From NCBI RefSeq assembly GCF_000003605.2, contig NW_003148274.1, positions 40,135 through 87,536 of the forward strand: a stretch of DNA of 47,402 bases. The letters are read 5' to 3'. This DNA is from Saccoglossus kowalevskii. Lineage: Eukaryota; Hemichordata; Enteropneusta; Harrimaniidae. Shown piece by piece: positions 31,001 through 43,794 of this stretch (the stretch's first letter is position 1; each line of letters starts with the position of its first letter). Below the pieces are notes generated by a model, which was not told where the DNA came from, ran no database searches, and saw nothing but the letters and a program-made list of their open reading frames with translations. The position numbers and the translations under genes are program-made.

Positions 31001-34000
31001 TGTTTGTATAATTTATTTGAACGAGTTCCTTGCATTTGTGTGTGAACTGCTCTATGTAATAATACAATATAACACTTATTGTACATTGTGAGTCACCACT
31101 GAATATAGTAAAGTTATGCCGGGTCTCGTGGTAGCCGTAACCCACACAAGGGGATGAAAGTACGTTTTTGGTGGTTTATATTTTGGAACCTGTTGACAAT
31201 ATTTGAAAAACATCCTAACTACATCTAATTTACCAAAGATGGGCACATTATTAATGACTGGGAAGCAGAGATTTTAGTTTATACTAAAAAAAATTTTGCT
31301 CTTGGACGGCAAATAATAAATGAAAGACATATACACCAATTCAATAAACTAGTCGCCAGATGCAAGCAGCAGTAGTATAAGCCATTCCCATGATGCAATA
31401 TTCCCAAACTTATATCGCCAAACTTATATAGTCAATTTCGACTGGGCAGAGAACCCCTTCTTACCAGTTTATTGCTCGACAATACATCTGATGATCCGAG
31501 GATTATCCATTGCAAGCAGTATTTTCCATGTGACACCCATGCTTTTTGGGTTGTCTTGGCAACCATGGTCTATAATTATTACACATACAAAGTAATTATG
31601 AATTGTTTCAATATGCTGAACACATCCATTTCGTTAAACCTCATGGTAAACACGGTAGTTTAGTTATGAACTTTGTTATAACTGACTTGGGTTGCTAGGA
31701 AGTGCTGATAGTTAATTAAAGCATCCTGTTGACAATTCCTATAATTCAATCACATCGACACCGGAAATTGTCATCAATGTTTTGACAGCGGTAGTCTTTC
31801 ACTGATGTGGAAATAACAAACCCTAACCATTGTCGTATGGGGAAAGTCCAAGAAGACAAAACAGATGACTGATAACGATTAAGAGTGAGTACATCCTGTT
31901 CCACGTGTGGTGCCTGCAATATATCCTTCAAACAGTCAAATGGTTTCTGTGTGAAACCTGAGTTCTACATTACACTTATTGCTTATTGTATCTGCAAAAG
32001 AATTTGCCGTTTGTATGTTCATTGCAGTATAAAACTAATAATTGTGAAACAAAGTAAAGAATCTTCCAAAGCGCCAGATTTCCCTTTTATTTACATCCAC
32101 ATATTGAACGTGGAAATAAAATAAACAAACCATTGTGCGAATGAAACGGTGGTAGATTTGCAAATTAGAGGGGTTAAACAGGAAGTAACATGTGCTAACC
32201 TCTGATTAGTCAAGTATCTTAATTCGATGCCGATATGATAAATGTATAGAATCCAGGGAATTATACTTTTCAACACACGTTAAACCATATTTTTCTTTCA
32301 ATGAAACACATGTATTAGCATTTAAATCGTCTTTCACTTGCAAAGTTTACACATATGACTGAAGTGTAATTTGCAATATTGTCGAACAATATAGTAAATG
32401 TGTTTCTTATCTGAAGTTGATAACGTTGAACATTAACACATTATGTCTGCGTTGTCAAATATAGAGGGCGACATTGGCTTTAAAATAACATAACTGTGTC
32501 CAATGCATAATTTTCAAAATCTGGTCTGAACGCTTTGGTATATATGCTGATACACTGTTTAACCTCATGTACGCAGCTGGAGGTAAATTCCGGTGTATGT
32601 AAATACCGGTATGCTGTGATATACCCATAACAAGAATCAGAAGAACGCCTCCACCTATTGTGAAACGTCAGTTTACCTATAAATAGTAACATTCCGTAAA
32701 TATGAGGTATACATTGCTACAACTAAATATCTTAAACTTCACGATGCACGATCATGAAAATCCAGAAACATGTGTCCATTATATAACTCAAGTCTGTAAA
32801 TAAAAACAACAGTTAAGGTGAAAATGTGTACACTGATTTTCGTAGGGTAGTATTTTAATGATTGCCTTTAAAATATTGAATCTCAGCAGTCTCAGCAACT
32901 CTTGTAGAACTCCAGAGTTTCCTGATTGACTCATTGTTATAACAGCAGTGCATGTCGTTATTTGGATCTTTATTACACAATACTGCTAAATACACCTTGA
33001 ATAAGGCCGCCGTCACCCACTGTATCTCAGTAATTGACGGACAGTAGGTGTTAAGTTGTCTCTTTAACGGTTAGTTAAATACACTATGCCACGAAACATT
33101 AGTCTTTGTACTTCAAAACTGCCGTCAAAACACAATACACTTGGCCGAATCGCGACTTACCGAGGGGTCACTGTACTTATTGATTCTATGTGTGAGTGTA
33201 GCTGTAGATGCATATTGATACGGCACAGTAAATAAATAAATAATATTAAATCCTACGATTCAGTTGTTGGTAGTGAGTTTGCAAAAATGTAATATTAAAT
33301 CAGAGTTGTTTTTAATACTATACTAACATTTTAAACAAGTCCGATGCGAACATTTCTCAAGACAATGGCGCAAAAAACTGCTTTAATGTGCTACGAATTG
33401 TCAATAAACATATAAAATTCTGTCTATTATTATTACATTGGTAAACATAGGCAGTTGACGCAATACACCGTATGTTATTAGATTTGACTTATATTCGTAA
33501 AGTCAACACATGTGCGGTATACAAATAAAATCAGACTTCATAAAACGGATTTTGTTATGCTGCTTGACAATAAATTCAGAGCACGTCCACATTTTTTATT
33601 AAATAAATACTCTTTGGAAATGAGTGAAATCATATCAGCAGGACAGATGACGGGGCCCAATGAAATAAAACATACATTTACAACTCACAATTGGGTTTAC
33701 ATACACTTGACATCACCCGTACTACATTACTGTGAATTACTTGTTCAATTTAGAGATGAATAATACTTCTCAGTTTGTTTTGCTTTGTTTTCAACCTAGA
33801 AAATTGAATTTCAAGCAACTTTCACTGACCTTAAATATTCCAGCAAAAAATATAGTTAGTGTTTGCATCTGCTACCATCGACCAGTATACTAGACTGTTG
33901 TGTTGTGTCTGTTTATCGAAGTACGAGAAAGTTCCCCGTATTGACGAGATGGAAAACAGAATTAACCATTTAATTGTAACATCAGTATCTTTGGCTTTGC

Positions 34001-34297
34001 GTGTGATGCTGTGCTTTTATTTTCCGTGATCCTATTTTATCCTATTATTTATGGGTATGATATTTTGATTTCACATGTAAAACATTCGATTTTATTATAA
34101 TCGGTATACAGCCAAACACATTACAGAGATGTAATTGACAATTAAAGTTAAATAGTCAACATTTTACCAGCATTTTAAAGATGCAATATGGACGAGAATT
34201 GACAATTTTTTTCACTCTGTAATAAAGTGAATTAATCACACATAATCGTAGCTTACCTATTCAATCTAAGAATCATGTATTCAAAATGCCGATATCT
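31001..34297. other. No gene identified
   Basis: AT-rich intergenic DNA downstream of the mosaic gene. ORFs are short and without motifs. No element ends were recognised. Confidence 0.55.
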
Positions 34298-34344
34298 TCA
34301 ATCATGGCAACATGACAGCGCTGTTAAAAGTTTGTTTGTAAACA

Positions 34345-34480
34345 TAGTTTGAATCCGCCGCCATTCCTGGAGACAAGGGTCACGTGATTCCGAACGCAGA
34401 AAATGATGTCGTCGTAGCGGTAATGATATGTCATCTAATGGCGGAGTCCGCCGCTTCCAGAACTGCAGCGAATTCCTGTT
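34345..34480. promoter_or_regulatory. CpG-rich promoter-like patch
   Basis: In otherwise AT-rich DNA this stretch has clustered CpG, an E-box CACGTG (34381-34386), a YY1-like GCCGCCATT (34357-34365) and a mirrored AATGGCGG (34438-34445). Open frames on both strands here match nothing I know. A promoter or a GC-rich repeat are both possible. Confidence 0.3.
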
Positions 34481-34677
34481 GGGACTGTTCGTGGCAACAT
34501 TCTTTAAAACTGTAAAATGGACACTAAAAAGTTTCACAAAGAAATGCTTTTACACAGGTGTAAACACCGCTAACATCGGCAAACACGTCTGGCACAATAC
34601 AGGTGCCATCGGTGCTGATTCACTGTTATTCCCGGTGTGAAATGTATAAAGGGACACAAATATGAAATGAACAATAG

Positions 34678-34745
34678 GCGTGGAGGATAGCCAGTTGGTT
34701 AAATGCTGGGTTCTTTTGTCACCGTCCTGAATACCGGTAAGTAAT
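34678..34745 (+). mobile_element. Possible tRNA-derived SINE head
   Basis: ATAGCCAGTTGGTTAAATGC resembles a tRNA A box plus D-loop (one base short of TRGCNNAGYNGG), and GTCCTGAATACCGG about 30 bases later resembles a B box. No cloverleaf closes, so it is not a functional tRNA. Pol III-type SINE origin is a guess from the box spacing. Confidence 0.3.
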
Positions 34746-36020
34746 GAATAATGTTTTTCTATCCAAACTTTGCTATGCAACTGTATGGTTTTTAAAGAAA
34801 AGTATCTCTACGGTAGATCATTTAGTACAAGACATTGTTTTCATTACCGTGGGGCAAAGTTGGTTAGCGTCCGGGGAGGGGGTTCTTTGAATAAAATATG
34901 GTACGCACGCATGTACAGTAATAAAGTGTGAAAAAAGAAATCTCATGAATTCATGTTACCTCAACTTGGAAACAATATGATTTTAGTAAGTATACAGGGT
35001 GTCTATTTTAAGTTTCTGCACTTGAAAAGGGGTATAATTTCACAAAAATAAGTATATGTTCAGAGGGCTTTTTTGAAAAGCTATACTCCAGTGTGGGTAC
35101 CAGGTTGGACTTTGAGTACCCCCCCCCCCTGGAGTTAGCATTGTGAGAAAAATTGTGGGAAGGGGGGACAATTCTTAGGTCTTAGAATTGAACTTACTCA
35201 TTGTCTCCCCGGTTTACAGACATTTCGAGAACGCAGTAAATTGAATTATTTCTTTATGGTACAAGATTGTGTATTCTTATTGTAAGGGCAGTTTCTTCGT
35301 TTTATGATGTCCGACAAGCATCAGATTTATTGCCACCCCAGAGTTGAATTAAACAAAATGTTGCTATGTACGTTCGTTTCTGTAACTAGATATGTGCAAG
35401 TATATCAATTCTAAAGTGTTTCTTGATGTTTATTTTCCATTTCTGTTGATGACATACTTTTAAATGACCATTTTCACAGAATTCATGGTTCAAAACTAAT
35501 TTATCATTGGAGACTGGCAAAGAATTATCAGAAGTCCTCCTTCTTTAGTCCATAGCTTCCGGAGGCCGTTGGTGCACCCATGACCAGACGCACCTCCTCC
35601 AGCTCTTTCTGTTATCAGCAAGATGATCTCCACTCTCTGTCCATTCTTTTATGTCATCTTCCTTTTCTCTTCTTGGCCGTCCTCTGTTTCTGTATCCTTC
35701 AACCTTCCCTTGCAATATACGTTTTGTTCGACTGTTTTTCTTCGATTGGTGTCCAACAAATTTCAATTTTCTTTAATTGTTTCAATTAAATGCTCTATTT
35801 TTTGTCCTTCTTTCAGCTAGTCTTTTAGTTTCATCCATACCTCTTCGTTACAAATTTGTTGTCGCCATGTGATACCAAGGAGTCTTCTATAACATTTCAT
35901 TTCGAATGCATTTATTTTCTTCGTTATTTTCGTTGTCATAGTCCAGTTTTCGCATCCGCAGAGCATCGCAGACGTTACTACTGCTATCATTAGGTTAATC
36001 ATGTTTGCCATGGAAATATT

Positions 36021-36760
36021 CTATATTATAAGTCGTGCCAAGGCACTAGTTGCCATTCCAATTTTGTTCTTTTTTGCTGGAAACATCTTCTGGTACTGTT
36101 GATCCAAGCTGTGTACTTGTTCGAGTTGTTCACTATTTACTTTTGCTGATATTGTTTGTGTATTCTTATCATTTGTAACCATTGTGACCATTGCTTTGCT
36201 CTTTTCAGCACTGTTTTCCATACCGTAACTTCTTGATTTCTTGTCTAATCTTTCTGTTAGATCTTCAAGATCTTTGGCATTATCTGCTATTAGGTCGATA
36301 TCATCTGCAAAGCACAAGTTGTTGATAACCAATTCTCCAATTTTTACACCTCTGTGGAACCCTTCAAGTGCATCCAACATAATTCTTCCCAAAAAAGATT
36401 GAAAAGTGAGGGTGAAAGAATGCAGCCCTGTCGAACTCCGATGTTGGTTTGGAAGCAATCACTATACGTGTTGCCAATCAATAATGTAGTCTTCGCATGT
36501 GTATACAGTTGTTGGGTCATATTCGTCATTGTTTTTCCAATGTTATACTTCTTTAGTGTGTGCCACAGGCCTTCATGCCATACTCGGTCAAAAGCTTTTC
36601 TGAAGTCGATGAAGTTATGGAATAGATAAGATTGGTGGTTGCGATGTTTTTCACGCAGTATTCTTAGACTCGTTATTTGTTCGACCATGCTTCTGCCTTT
36701 CCTAAAGCCAGCTTGGGCATCACATTCTGATGCACTGAGAACTTTTTCAATTCTAGGTGT
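36021..36760 (-). pseudogene. Reverse transcriptase domain of the RTE element
   Basis: Two overlapping minus-strand frames cover the RT core. The first holds the fingers/palm segment from QAGFRKGRSM through FIDFRKAFDRVWHEG to the GVRQGCILSP motif. The second holds NNLCFADDIDLIADNAKDL and LDKKSRSYG. A frameshift lies between about 36344 and 36458, where both are open. The catalytic Asp pair is intact in FADD, but the frame change and the breaks on either side prevent an intact product. Codon positions are otherwise well conserved, so the insertion is not extremely old. Confidence 0.88.
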
Positions 36761-37659
36761 AATTCTGTTTTGAATTACTATGAGAAGAACTAGCGTGACT
36801 TATGTGGCTGATGGTGCGGTTGTCAGCACATTTCATGCTTGTTGATTTTTTTCAGGATGGGAATTAAAATTGACTCGGCCCATTGTGTTGGCCATTCTTC
36901 TTCAATATCTCGTTGAATAGGAGCAGCAAAATATCTACCATGGGCTCACCACCATTTTGTTATCAGTTCGCCAGTAATGTTGTCAGCACCTGTAGCCTTG
37001 TTTGGTTTCAGTTTCAATTTCTGAACGTAGAATGATTAATTCTTCATCTTCTGGTTTGCTATCAATATCTTCGCTTAGCAGGGTTTTGTCTACTGGAGCT
37101 TTTTGTTGATATAAATCACATGAATACTCTTTCCATCTTTCTGCAACTTCTGTAGTGTTAGTCAGTAACTCACCATTAGCACTTTCAACTATATTCATCT
37201 TGGGTATCTTTGGTTTGGTTAGATTATTCACTAGTTGGAAGACTGCTCTGGTGTTGTTGGTGCAGAGGTTCTTCTCTATTTTGTTAGTCTGTTCTTCGAT
37301 CTACTTGTTCTTTGCTATAATAATTTTCTTTTGTACTTTCTTATTTGCTGTTCTATAATATATAAGTGTTTTTCTCCCATAAAGCGCTGCTTCTTAAGTT
37401 CTCTTCTTTCATTAAAGGCGTTCAAAATTTCTTGTGAGATCTAAGGCTTCTTGGTGGTGTTATTTTCCCAAGGACCTTGTTTGCAGCTTCATTGGTAAGC
37501 TTATCACTTAGTGTTTGGAGAAAAAGCAGGAGTGGTGTACATTTCCGATTGATAGTCCTTGCAGATGTTGCTATTTTGTAATTTCTGTAAGTCGAATCTT
37601 GTTCGGTTCATATCTTTGTTCTTTTTTTTGTCGATAGTCTTGAATAATCTTGAAAGTCA

Positions 37660-38010
37660 TCATAAACAGATCGTGCTCACTACCGATGTCTGGTTTCTTG
37701 AAGCTGCGGGTTCTTGGTCTGTTTAATCCGGATTGAAGTCTTTTTGATACTAGTATAAAGTCCAGTTGGTTCTTAGTGATGCCATTAGGAGAGTGCCAGG
37801 TTATCCTTTGGAAGAGTTTATGGTTTTATAGTGTATTAGCAATAATAAGATTATGAGTTTTTTGCAAATGGTAGTAGCCTTTGTCCTCGTTCATTTGTCT
37901 TTCCAACTCCAAATTCTCCAGCTGTGCCACGCCAATCTGTGTTCATCTTGTAGCCAATCTTTGCATTCCAGTCACCTTGTACTATACACACATCAGAAGC
38001 TCAGTTGTTA
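37660..38010 (-). pseudogene. Partial endonuclease domain of the RTE element
   Basis: The minus-strand reading gives DVCIVQGDWNAKIG, then NERGQRLL, an interrupted NLIIANTL stretch, and WHSPNGITKNQLDFILVSKR. These match the second half of an apurinic-type endonuclease of RTE elements. The first half is missing at the 5' truncation near 38020. At least one stop lies inside the segment. Confidence 0.8.
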
Positions 38011-38108
38011 ATATAAACCAAATGATTTTTTTGTTGAGTGGTTTTGTAACTAAAATAAAATGTTACATCCTTTCTGATGCATTTTGTGTACTTTTTCATG
38101 ATACACCA

Positions 38109-38259
38109 ATGCCATCATCAAGTGATGAGATTCAAAGTAGTGTACAGGTTGTACAGGTTGGAAAAGATGTGGAGGAGACAGAAATACAGTCAGAGGTGGT
38201 GAGGAAGTCAGAAGAAAATCATGTAAAGAGAGGGAGAATGAAAGGCACATTGAGAAATA
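38109..38259 (+). CDS. Candidate 5' exon of an unknown gene
   Basis: An ATG at 38109 in a reasonable context opens a hydrophilic, coding-like peptide (MPSSSDEIQSS, then EETEIQSEVVRKSEE and KRGRMKGT) that ends at a consensus donor, AATA|GTGAGT, in phase 1. KRGRM resembles an AT-hook core with Met in place of Pro, a feature of nuclear proteins and of some transposon-encoded proteins. It lies just upstream of the RTE fragment on the other strand. Possible next exons near 38.6 kb carry short Cys pairs (RCQHCQ in one frame, KCICCGW in another) before a GTAAGT donor at 38671. I cannot link these into one frame to a stop, so this may be a gene fragment or a mobile-element relic. Confidence 0.25.
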
Positions 38260-39344
38260 GTGAGTAATGCAATCATTTATAATTTATTTTAAATATACAA
38301 AAACGTATAAAATATAGGTCTCTAGTAAAAATGACCAGAATAGTGCACGTTGTTAAAGAAACATACAACTTTAATTCTCAACAATGATGAAAGGACCGTT
38401 ACTGCACAAATCCCTAAGCCCCACGAGACCCACCAAATACGAAAGCCACTCACCACGAAAGCCACTTACCACAAAGCTACCAGTAACAAATGAACATATA
38501 TGTAAATAAATTTGTTTTATTTTTTACAATGGTAGACGACCTGTGAAGCCATGACAAGAGCAACTATTGACTTTAGTGAAGTGATTATTTAGTCGTTAAC
38601 CAATCACGAAGTCGACAGATGCCAACACTGCCAAAATGCATCTGTTGTGGATGGCACAAACAAGAGTAAGTTCAAATTCTTATTTCACACTCTCAGGGAT
38701 TGATTATTAGTGAACAGAAAATGTAACAGAAAATAAAATATGCACATCCAGGAAAAATATTAAACACAGTGGAAATACAAACTAGAAAAATGGTGCACAG
38801 TTTTTTTTCACCACTGCCCCACCCAGAATTTCTAATGATCTATCCCTAATCATTTAAAAATACATTGTAAAAATAAAACCCTTCAGAAACATTGGTACTG
38901 TATTACATTTAGTAGTGCGTAACATTACAGGTACAGGTCATAAAAGTTGTATTTTTATGATCAGAATACAATAAATTCATTTTTTTGTTTAAACTTGATT
39001 CTACAATAGAGTAACTACACATCTGCAAATGTGTACCCTAGTATTTTTTGTTAGCTAACCATTGGTTTTCTTGGCAACAATATATCTGAATGTTAACTGC
39101 TTTAAGAACGGAATAATTTATGAGAGTGTGGTGTAATTTAAATACTACAGGTTGAAGGTAAATATTGCAGTTCATATGATTTATGCAGGATAATTTTATT
39201 GTTGCATTTCTGTTCTGGAGGTAAGTTCCTTATAGTATAATAGTGTGATGACCTTTTAAAATAAAATTAGTGTAACTAAATGTAGTACATTAATCATTTC
39301 TATGGGTATCAAATAAAAAGATCATTTCTATTTTTGTATTACAG

Positions 39345-39431
39345 GAATTTAGAGAGATGATTATGCACAAGGGTATCCTGGCCATTGCAAGGGCATTCAG
39401 AAATGACCTTATGATCATGGATGAAGACTAA
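39345..39431 (+). CDS. Candidate terminal exon of an unknown gene
   Basis: A very good acceptor (TTCTATTTTTGTATTACAG) precedes 28 codons ending at TAA (39429-39431): EFREMIMHKGILAIARAF through DLMIMDED. It is open only in phase 0. No partner exon with a phase 0 donor was identified between 38675 and 39345, so the link to 38109-38259 is unproven. Confidence 0.22.
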   Translation, partial: EFREMIMHKGILAIARAFRNDLMIMDED

Positions 39432-41499
39432 GATATAAGCAAAACTAACCACCATGATGTGCAATCATGTGTATACATGTAGGCAATTCATTTTATGGCA
39501 GCATGGTCATTTAGAGGCTGGCTTCAGTTCCCTAATTCTTATGACCAATACAACAGTTTTTGTTTTATTCCTTCCCGCCTGGGATATGATGTAATACAAC
39601 TACAACAACAGAACAATTTGAATGAAAATGTATGATTTGTGTGCATAATGCCCTAGGATGTTTCTGTTCTACATAACACTTGCTCCTCTACCAATGTAGC
39701 TATTGCAGGTGGTGGTATAAGAGCAATGTCAGCAGAAATGTGTATCTGGTCATCAGGCTAATTCATCCCCTATCTGTCAGCCATTCTGAGATCCAGACTG
39801 TAGGTTTTTAATTGTGCAATATGAGAATAGGTCTTGTAAGTTTTGATTGGTGCCACCAACCAGATTCTTCTTTTGTACCTAGATATAATAAAAATACATT
39901 TTATATCTGGCACTGTAACCACATCAACATACATATTTTGTAATATTCTAATATTAAAGTTTTGGTTCAAATCATAATATTTATATCTATACAAGATTTA
40001 TGCATTAAGATACAACATTCTTAGAAAATAAAGCTAATTTTGTACTCACCATTTCTCTATTACCGGTATAATGTACATGTCGGTCTATTGCTGCAAGACG
40101 GTTCCTAGCTTTATAAACTGGCAGGATGTATACATGCAAACCATTTACATTCAGGTGTAATGTATGTGTGTAATATGCACAGAAACAAGAGTTGAAGTTA
40201 TCCATGCTGTTTATTTAAATTGAATGATCTGGCCTATTCACATTTTAATATTTACATTTTTTTATTTTTTCATTTGTCAAAATTATCGTGAATTTGTACT
40301 ACACAAATAAACTACAACAAATTTTCCTAATCAATCTGATGAGACTACTCGAAATTATGACTGCACATTCCTCAGTTACAATCCTCAGTTTGCTGAATTA
40401 TTTAGTTCTAATTAATACCAGTATTGTCTCTTTAATATGGTAAAACAAGCAAACATTTCTAATATATATTTGTTATTAAATTCATATGCCAGCTGCTGAT
40501 AAAGGTGCTCAAACATCGCTCTACTCAAACAAAGAAAAGTGTTTTATCTATTTTACCAACACAACAATCTCAAAATAAATAGATTGTAAATTGATGTACT
40601 ATGACTTTGAAAATGAAAACTCAAAATAGAACAAAAATACAACACCAGCAAATGCCTACATGATTATGTGGCATTTAAATCGCCTACACACTCATGGACG
40701 GGCAGACAGACAGACACAGCAGTATGTCATATGTCTAAGAACTGTTTCATTTCTGAATACATATTGTTTTCAAAAAGTAAATGAAGATGTGATTAGGCCA
40801 ACATTCAAACCCTCTATTAATAACAAAGTAGGATTTAAAAATAAGTTGTATAGGAAAATATAGTCCGAGAAAAGCAATGTGCCTTAAAAGCAATACTATT
40901 TTTCATAATAATGTCACCAGGTAACAACAGCATACATACTATGGCTTGCCAGTTCATTTATTCAGCTTTGACTAGATTGATTTGAATCTGGACAGAATTT
41001 AAACTTACTCATCTCAGCTCCAATTTGTGGATGAGCATCAGTCACAATCAAGTACAAAAAACAAAAACAGAAACATTGACATCTCAAACACCGAAATTAA
41101 CACATGCTTTAAACTTCAAAAGCATGTCAGTCTACGTTCAATAGACAGCTACTGGTCTGTCCTGTCGGTGTGCATATTTCGGTGACGATTGGCAACTGGC
41201 TGACGACTAACTGTTGCCACTGAATTGTCATCAGTAACGATAAATGTAAACAACGAATTATTAAAGTGAATGTGAAATACCAATGAGTGGTGGTCTGCAA
41301 CCACCAAGAGTCCTAGTCCAAATTAAACAAAACAAATGTATAGTATGTGTATCGGTCAACTTTTCCACTACCACATTGGTTTGCCATTCACTTCTGACTT
41401 ATTCGTGGTCCACCGGTCTATGTCCCCCCAAAAATTCATTTTCCTGGCATTTCTTCTCACGATGGTGCGTTCTTTAACGGAGTGTGTAACGTAAGGTCA

Positions 41500-41600
41500 T
41501 CCTTTACTTTTCTGCAGCGCGGCCACATTTGCTCCGAATTTGTACTGACGCATGCGCAGTATCAACCTATGACGTTGCAATTTCTGTGTTTACATTGATT
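41500..41600. promoter_or_regulatory. Promoter-like patch with NRF1-like and CRE-like motifs
   Basis: ACGCATGCGCAG at 41549-41560 is one base from the NRF-1 palindrome, and TGACGT follows about 20 bases later. The surrounding 100 bases are enriched in CpG compared with the neighbourhood. No first exon could be identified on either side. Confidence 0.3.
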
Positions 41601-41899
41601 TTGCCTGTACATACAATAACAAATTGTAGAAGCGTGTTTTGTTGTTTAACTGAACAAATATTATTTAGTGCGTTACAAAAGTTATGCTTTTAGATTCTGA
41701 TAAATCACATTACAATCTCTTTTATAGAATGTAGTATCAAACGACTGTGATTAAAATTGCAATTCCTCGTCCATATTGCATCTTTAAATCTTTTAGTAAA
41801 CAAAACATAAATCAAAAGCCGTTCAAGGTTGTGGTCTACATACAATGATTTTATATTGCAGAATTACCAAAAAAGACGTGCTAAAGCCGTTTCTGTAAG

Positions 41900-42025
41900 A
41901 ACGGGGTGCCGGCCGATACTAAATCGGCGTGGCGCCAGCATATCATGTTCACACGTGTTTCAACGCCGGCTTCACTATAAGGCTGGGCTCCCACCGGCCT
42001 TTGTCACATGTGTGAACACAGTATT
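41900..42025. other. GC-rich, strongly self-complementary patch
   Basis: GCCGAT/ATCGGC arms (41912-41917 and 41923-41928) with outer GGTGCC/GGCGCC arms form one hairpin. TGTTCACAC (41946-41954) pairs with GTGTGAACA (about 42010-42018) enclosing GCCGGC and ACCGGCC. It stands out against AT-rich flanks. It may be a MITE, a structured RNA or a regulatory palindrome. Confidence 0.4.
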
Positions 42026-43794
42026 AGACGTTCGTTCAAAAATAGTTTCACTCGACAATTTTGAATGCAATATTACAGTGCTGAAATTATCTTGAGTACT
42101 AAACATCATATTAGCTAAATCAAGTACATCTTTCAAACATATGCACAACTTAAAATGGCTTGATACCAACTTACTTGATTGTGTGATCACTGGTCTCTTA
42201 CAAGCATAGTATATACATCAGCATATACTAGTATTATGTATACTATTAAATACTATTACATTAGGTAACTTGCAATGTATCACACGCATACTCCCAAGAA
42301 TCGTTCACAAATGGTAGGTTGCAATGCCGTTATTACATCTAGGTGTTTAGGGCAATATTTTTGATGTGACAATGAGGTAACATAAGGTTTACTTTTATCA
42401 GCTGTGTTCAACGGAATCATTCTTTTGTTATCTGAAAGCGTGAGCAAAGAAGTGCCAGGATTTTTTAAACATCATTGTTCAAGCACGATACCCGGATAAG
42501 CTGAGCGAGAGTATTTGAGAATAGCCTGACATCATGTATTCAAATATTGTAAATTATCTTGATAACTCACAGAGTGCATATATATTGGATGCATTCAAGA
42601 TCCTGCAATCGTTACTCATATATTTGTTGACAACAAATCTTTCACGTGGGCCAGGGTTGGTTAATCACAACAGTTGTGCGAGTCACTGTTGCGTCCGTGG
42701 TTGATTGTTGAGGTACAGTTCTCAATGCAAATTATACTTGTATGGTAGGGGTTGGTGAGGTATGTAGTCATGTTGATTCAGTGTCTTTTCGATGCAGCTA
42801 TTGCTGGTTGTGCAAGCAAAAATATTCCCTGCAGTTCTAGCACCCATATGAAATGAACTATGCCAGTAATTTTACAGCCTGCATACATCTTAATTAAATC
42901 CATCTATTCTATCACTTATACCTGGTTATCCCGATTCCGTGTTCCTGACAATATCCATTATTTTATAAGAGCTGAGGGATGATAACTTTATCTATATGGC
43001 CAGGGATGACTTATAAAATCATTGCAATGAGGTGTTTAAAATGATAGAAGTGGAATGTGGAAACCGTCACGTGTGCACAGTCATTTTAGAACAGTGAGAG
43101 TAACTGCAGTCAAAGAAGTAGTTTGTTTATTGGCATCTGATATCGGTTGATAATTGGGACTCAAAAGATTTTGATTTTTACAATTGCACCTATTGAGCAT
43201 TGAGACTTCACCGTCAGGACAAATGTTTACTTCAATAGTGAAACAGTTGGTAATTCGGAAGTCAAATATATGCTTTGTAAATTCAATATTGTCAGAACTG
43301 GCTAATCATGTTCATTAATACATCGGACAAGAGTACATATGAACAATCAGCCATTGACACTGCTTGTTTGCAGTATGGTGTATAAACACCATCAATACTA
43401 ATATTAGCTAGTGAGAACAAGCTGATCATTTGCATCTGTCAAAAATGTCTGTGATGAGATGTGAAAATAAACATTTTCTTTATGGATGGCTGCATTAGTA
43501 CCGGGAGAACTGTTACTGCCCACATAAACACGACCCGTTCCAGGACCACCATATGCTTCAAAAAGAAAAGCACAATTAAAACTAAACCTAAGCACAAAAC
43601 ACTTGCACATCACCACAAACGCACAATAGAAAAAATATATAGCAAATACAGGACAAAATCAACACGTATGAAGCATGTACAGATTTAAAATAACTATTTG
43701 TAATAGTTGGTAGAACAAGTATCTAAATAATAAATAGTGTGATTATCGAGGATATAATTCCTATATACAACAAATTTGTTTGGTGTTTTTACTG

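Larger units (their letters stand above)
35530..38020 (-). mobile_element. RTE-clade non-LTR retrotransposon, 5'-truncated and degenerate
   Basis: Read on the minus strand the element runs from about 38020 to 35530. Endonuclease part: IVQGDWNAKIG (about 37950-37985), NERGQRL, ITWHSPNGITKNQLDFIL (about 37745-37800), then SEHD-type residues. Linker: ESANGELLT and AERWKEY (37231-36983). Reverse transcriptase: QAGFRKGRSMVEQ, FIDFRKAFDRVWHEGLW, GVRQGCILSPSLFN, then the catalytic FADDIDLIA (near 36290). C-terminal part: CGCENWTM, CYRRLLGI, and the GRPRR/IKEW motif (35545-35766). The parts lie in different frames with stops between them, so it is inactive. The 5' end lacks the start of the endonuclease, as is usual for target-primed insertions. 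RTE assignment rests on FADDIDLIA plus the GRPRR tail. Confidence 0.9.
39432..43794. other. No gene identified outside the two listed patches
   Basis: Apart from the promoter-like patch at 41.5 kb and the structured patch at 41.9 kb, this is AT-rich non-coding sequence. The 88-codon frame at 41829-42095 overlaps the hairpin patch and is not called. Confidence 0.5.

Noticed and set aside
34678-34745. Functional tRNA gene
   Set aside because: The A box is one base short and no cloverleaf or acceptor stem closes.
34990-35040. TATACAGGGTGTC resembling a DNA-transposon terminus
   Set aside because: No inverted partner found within a plausible distance and no target-site duplication seen.
35580-35820. 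Plus-strand ORFs opposite the RTE element
   Set aside because: Antisense shadows of the C-terminal RTE coding sequence.
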